A stretch of DNA of 6,889 nt, from the NCBI GenBank assembly GCA_030636885.1, contig DAOVVY010000045.1:1-6889 (forward strand), written 5' to 3'. Origin of the DNA: Candidatus Nanohaloarchaea archaeon (GTDB lineage Archaea; EX4484-52; GLR71). Both the position numbers and the translations under genes were made by a program. The notes beneath the pieces are model-generated. The model searched no databases, was not told where the DNA came from, and saw nothing but the letters and a program-made list of their open reading frames with translations. Each line of letters begins with the position of its first letter. The first letter of the stretch is position 1. Positions 4,591 to 6,889 of this stretch are shown here, in pieces.

Positions 4591-6198
4591 TTATTCCTCT
4601 AATCCTTTCTTTCTCAACACTTTATGGTATCCAATTGCGAACCTGTGCGATTCGTCTCTTATGTGTCTTAGTAGAAGGAGCGCTTTTGAGTCTCTTTCAA
4701 GAACTATCGGGTCTGACCTGTTTGGCAGGTATACTTCTTCCTCTTTTTTTGCAAGAGATATTAATGGCTGATTTCTTATGTTCAACTCTTTGAAGACTTC
4801 AAGTGCAATGTTCAATTGACCTTTTCCGCCGTCTACAAGGACAAGGTCTGGCATGGGTTGGTTCTCTTCTTTTAGGCGCTTATATCTTCTTTTTATGACT
4901 TCGTGCATCATGGCGAAATCGTCAATTCCTGTGACTGTCTTTATCTTAAAGCGCCTATAATTTTTCTTGTTAGGTTTTCCGTCTTTGAACTGGACCATAG
5001 AGCCGACCGAATGTTTTCCGCCTATTGTTGATATGTCAAAGGCTTCTATTATCCTTGGCTGTTTTTCTAGGTTGAGTGCTGTCTTTAGCGTCTCTGTTCG
5101 GGCTTTAGCTTCTTTGTCTTGTGTAATCTGGGTGGTATATGCTTCTTTTGCGTTTTTGTTTGACATTTCTATCAGTTTCAGTTTTTCGCCTTTTTTCGGT
5201 GTGTGTATCGTTACTTTTTTTTCTTTTATGTCTGATAACCATTCTTCTATGAGTTGTTTATCTTTGAGTTCGTATGGTAATAATATCTCTTGAGGTATGG
5301 ATTCATTGTGCCTGAAATAGTATTGTTGAATGAAGCTCTCAAGCATTTCCTTTTCATTTGAGATGTTGTCAAAGATGTAGTGTCTGCTGGCGGTCAATGC
5401 TCCGTTTCGTATGATGAGCATGTTGAATATTACTTTTTCTTTTTCTGTGTAATGGCCGATTACATCTATGTCATTCTTTTTTTTCAGGATTATTGTCTGT
5501 TTATCGGAAAGTGGTCTTAATTGTGTCAGTTGGTCACGATATATGGCTGCGGACTCAAATTTATGGTTTTTTGAAGCCTGTTTCATGTTGATCTCAATCT
5601 CTTTAATCACATCTTTTGTGTCTCCTTTTAAGAAACGTATTGCTTGGTTGGTTGAGGTCATGTAGTCTGTGTGTGAGATGTAATTTTCGCAAGGTCCGCC
5701 ACACCTTCTTATGTGGTAGCTCAGGCACACCTTTTTAGGGAGTGTTTTTGGTCTGCAGTCTCTGATCCTGAAAATGTTTCTGATTAGGGATACTGTATTT
5801 ACAACGGAATTTGTATGTGGGCCGAAATGGGTGTCATTTTTTGATAGTTTTCGTCGCGATATGATTATTCTTGGGTAAAGGTCTGATGTAGTAATTGTGA
5901 TGTAAGGGTATGCCTTGTCGTCTTTCAGTTCAATGTTATATTTTGGTCTGTTTTTTCTTACGAGCTCTGCTTCAAGGATGAGTGCTTCCTTTTCTGTGTT
6001 TGTTATAATGAATTCAATGTCTTTTATTTTTGATACCATCTTTTCGGTCTTTGGATCTTTTAGTGTCTTTAAGAAGTATGATTTTATCCTGTTTTTGAGG
6101 TTTTTGGCTTTGCCTATATAGATTATGTTTCTGTTCTTATCTTTCATCAGATAGATCCCTGGCAGTTTTGGTGCGTTTTTGATTGTTTCTTTGTGCAT
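4591..6198 (-). CDS. uvrC: UvrC, excinuclease ABC subunit C, lacking the C-terminal HhH domain
   Basis: UvrC makes both incisions beside a DNA lesion after UvrA/UvrB have found it. The order of domains in this 535-residue protein is as follows. The GIY-YIG nuclease (about 10-95) has Tyr16, Tyr27, Arg37, Glu76 and Asn88 in the catalytic positions. A cluster of four Cys (148, 158, 166, 170) matches the Fe-S-binding region reported for bacterial UvrC. A UVR helical hairpin for UvrB contact (about 190-230) follows. The RNase H-like endonuclease has Asp388 (FDIS), Asp426/427, Asp456 (VDGGKGQL) and His518 (DESHRF). The protein stops 17 residues after that His, whereas typical UvrC (about 600 aa) continues with tandem helix-hairpin-helix motifs. 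Archaeal uvrC genes are generally regarded as acquired from bacteria. The ATG at 6198 fits the family N-terminus. A TATA-like element 27 bp upstream and no SD suggest a leaderless mRNA. Confidence 0.95.
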   Translation of the reverse strand: MHKETIKNAPKLPGIYLMKDKNRNIIYIGKAKNLKNRIKSYFLKTLKDPKTEKMVSKIKDIEFIITNTEKEALILEAELVRKNRPKYNIELKDDKAYPYITITTSDLYPRIIISRRKLSKNDTHFGPHTNSVVNTVSLIRNIFRIRDCRPKTLPKKVCLSYHIRRCGGPCENYISHTDYMTSTNQAIRFLKGDTKDVIKEIEINMKQASKNHKFESAAIYRDQLTQLRPLSDKQTIILKKKNDIDVIGHYTEKEKVIFNMLIIRNGALTASRHYIFDNISNEKEMLESFIQQYYFRHNESIPQEILLPYELKDKQLIEEWLSDIKEKKVTIHTPKKGEKLKLIEMSNKNAKEAYTTQITQDKEAKARTETLKTALNLEKQPRIIEAFDISTIGGKHSVGSMVQFKDGKPNKKNYRRFKIKTVTGIDDFAMMHEVIKRRYKRLKEENQPMPDLVLVDGGKGQLNIALEVFKELNIRNQPLISLAKKEEEVYLPNRSDPIVLERDSKALLLLRHIRDESHRFAIGYHKVLRKKGLEE

Positions 6199-6220
6199 GA
6201 TTATTGTTATGGGCTGTAAA

Positions 6221-6230
6221 TGTTATAAAT
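6221..6230 (-). promoter_or_regulatory. TATA-like element for uvrC
   Basis: On the minus strand ATTTATAACA is centred about 27 bp before the uvrC ATG, so the transcript should start at or within a few bases of the start codon. The bases between (CCCATAACAATAATC) contain no SD, consistent with leaderless translation. Confidence 0.5.
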
Positions 6231-6272
6231 TGTTGAATCGTGTGTATTTTGTCACTGACTTGTGTCAAAAAG

Positions 6273-6288
6273 CGAAAACTTTATAAAC
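6273..6288 (+). promoter_or_regulatory. BRE plus TATA box for the 66-aa gene
   Basis: CGAAAA followed by CTTTATAAA resembles an archaeal BRE/TATA pair, one of the best promoter matches in the window. The predicted start is near 6310, leaving a leader of about 37 nt before the ATG at 6347. The leader begins with the inverted repeat at 6310-6330. The element is divergent from the uvrC promoter about 45 bp away. Confidence 0.6.
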
Positions 6289-6309
6289 TCAGAGGTACCA
6301 TATACTTGT

Positions 6310-6330
6310 AGTTACTTCAAGAGAGTAACT
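6310..6330 (+). repeat. 7-bp inverted repeat at the predicted transcript start
   Basis: AGTTACT (6310-6316), a 7-nt loop TCAAGAG, then the exact complement AGTAACT (6324-6330). It would form a small hairpin at the very 5' end of the mRNA of the 66-aa gene, or an operator dyad at the start site. The leader between it and the ATG shows no SD. Confidence 0.45.
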
Positions 6331-6346
6331 TAATGGATTGATTATT

Positions 6347-6547
6347 ATGGATGAAACTCAAATTAAAACAATGCTCAGGATTGCTCGGGAAGCGGGTAAC
6401 TTTAGGGAACTTAAAAGGCTTGAAAAGATTATGCGTTTTCATGATCCTGGTTTTAGCTATGCTAAGATGCGGGAGCAGAAAAAGTATTTGAATCAGAGTG
6501 TTTTTGAGAGGGTCAAAAGTACAAATAGCGGTAAATATGCTGCTTGA
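6347..6547 (+). CDS. Small basic helical protein, 66 aa, function unknown
   Basis: I do not recognise this protein. It is rich in Lys/Arg/Glu and mostly predicted helical (IKTMLRIAREAGNFRELKRL then EKIMRFHDPGFSYAKMREQK), soluble, with no Cys and a polar C-terminal tail. The His-Asp-Pro-Gly turn separates two helices. The frame is open from a TTG at 6338, but the ATG at 6347 is the better start, because TTG would add only three residues and neither has a clear SD. A strong BRE/TATA pair and a leader hairpin upstream support expression. Two more small SD-led reading frames follow on the same strand (gaps of 40 and 16 nt), so it may head a small operon. Confidence 0.6.
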   Translation: MDETQIKTMLRIAREAGNFRELKRLEKIMRFHDPGFSYAKMREQKKYLNQSVFERVKSTNSGKYAA

Positions 6548-6587
6548 GGTCTTTTTATATGGTAAACATGATAAGGGTGTATTTAAA

Positions 6588-6635
6588 ATGGATGAAATAG
6601 ATGAAGTTTTGATGCCTCTGATTGAAAGTTTATGA
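6588..6635 (+). CDS. Possible 15-residue mini-gene or leader peptide
   Basis: This short frame encodes an acidic, helix-like peptide (MDEIDEVLMPLIESL). It would be ignored but for its good SD, GGGTG at 6575-6579, 8 nt before the ATG. It ends 16 nt before the next ATG. It could be a leader peptide translated ahead of the 43-aa gene, a degraded remnant, or chance. A TATA-like TTTTTATAT at 6552-6560 lies upstream. Confidence 0.3.
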   Translation: MDEIDEVLMPLIESL

Positions 6636-6651
6636 ATATAGGTGAATTAAA

Positions 6652-6783
6652 ATGAATGATAATATATTTGATATAATAAAGAGAGATATTGAAGTTCTTT
6701 CTGCTAAAGTTGAAGATGATAAGATAAAGCATATCATCAGAAGGCTTAATGAAGGGACAATCGATAAGATCTGGAAAAAATAG
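6652..6783 (+). CDS. Small charged protein, 43 aa, function unknown
   Basis: This is a complete small gene: SD GGTGA at 6641-6645, a 6-nt spacer, ATG at 6652, TAG at 6781-6783, and a T-tract terminator directly after the stop. The product is an alternating acidic/basic helical peptide (NIFDIIKRDIEVLSAKVEDD, then KIKHIIRRLNEGTIDKIW) without Cys, signal or membrane segment. Heptad-like spacing of Ile/Leu/Val suggests a helical hairpin or small coiled coil, perhaps a partner-binding protein. I do not recognise a family. SD, terminator and sensible residue composition together make it more likely real than random. Confidence 0.6.
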   Translation: MNDNIFDIIKRDIEVLSAKVEDDKIKHIIRRLNEGTIDKIWKK

Positions 6784-6822
6784 TTTTTTTATTTTTTTAA
6801 CTATAATTTTTTTGTTTTTTTT
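6784..6822 (+). terminator. Multiple T-tract terminator
   Basis: Four runs of seven or eight T (6784-6790, 6792-6798, 6807-6813, 6815-6822) begin at the base after the TAG stop of the 43-aa gene. Successive oligo-T runs without a strong hairpin are the usual archaeal intrinsic termination signal. The rest of the right end is AT-rich and holds no gene that I can support. Confidence 0.65.
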
Positions 6823-6868
6823 ATAAAATTCATTGATAATGTTAATTCTAACTAAAAAAATGGGCAAA

Positions 6869-6879
6869 TATATTTAAAT
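6869..6879 (+). promoter_or_regulatory. TATA-like element, probably for a gene beyond the window
   Basis: TATATTTAAAT lies about 10 bases from the right edge after the terminator region. If read on the plus strand, its transcript would start near 6900, outside the window. Orientation and use are inferred. Confidence 0.3.
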
Positions 6880-6889
6880 TGTGCGTATC

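Noticed and set aside
4967..5293. 108-codon plus-strand frame within uvrC
   Set aside because: It is antisense to the UvrC nuclease domain; Ser/Phe-rich composition marks it as a shadow.
6333..6341. ATG-GAT-TGA two-codon upstream frame before the 66-aa gene
   Set aside because: It resembles the real start (ATGGAT repeated at 6347) but is too short to interpret and has no SD.
6568..6600. Ten-codon frame starting at ATG 6568
   Set aside because: It has no SD, and it overlaps the SD and start of the better-supported 15-codon frame.
6583..6867. 94-codon minus-strand frame at the right end
   Set aside because: It is very rich in Ile, Lys, Phe and Asn because it reads the complement of T-tract terminators. 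It overlaps the SD-led 43-aa gene and has no SD.

Overview
This window reads as archaeal DNA. It carries the C-terminal end of ABCE1/Rli1 (the archaeal/eukaryotic ribosome-recycling ATPase), an archaeal Ygr210-type GTPase and a type-2 (methanogen-type) seryl-tRNA synthetase. Promoter-like elements are TATA boxes about 25 bp ahead of the expected transcript start. Several starts are preceded by GGTG/AGGAGA-type Shine-Dalgarno (SD) sequences, while others look leaderless. The DNA is AT-rich and the genes are compact, which would suit a small-genome (DPANN-like) archaeon or a relative of methanogens; the lineage is inference and cannot be fixed from the sequence alone.

Layout. Positions 1-464 (+) hold the end of ABCE1. 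Positions 527-844 (+) hold a 105-residue protein whose C-terminal part looks like the glycyl-radical tail of class III (anaerobic) ribonucleotide reductase, but without the catalytic barrel; it has its own TATA box and a T-tract terminator. On the minus strand, transcribed from right to left, serS2 (2354-3847) and a Ygr210/YchF-like GTPase (1145-2347) form a tight pair with a 6-nt gap. They are followed by a two-CxxC zinc-ribbon protein (863-1069) that appears to have its own promoter. A compact divergent promoter region (3848-3956) separates serS2 from an unrecognised 209-residue gene (3957-4586, +). That gene ends 4 bp from the stop of a convergent uvrC (4591-6198, -). This uvrC is bacterial-type nucleotide excision repair but lacks the usual C-terminal helix-hairpin-helix domain. 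A second divergent region (6199-6346) leads into three small plus-strand genes: 66 aa, a doubtful 15 aa, and 43 aa. The last ends in a strong T-rich terminator, followed by a TATA-like element that probably serves the next gene outside the window.

Functionally, the recognised genes are translation housekeeping (ribosome recycling, Ser-tRNA charging, a probably ribosome-associated GTPase) plus DNA repair. The most interesting item is the stand-alone NrdD-like glycyl-radical domain. Next come the HhH-less UvrC, the type-2 SerRS, and the run of very small SD-led genes at the right end. No tRNA, rRNA, CRISPR array, insertion sequence or long repeat was seen, and no stretch over 300 bases lacks a gene.
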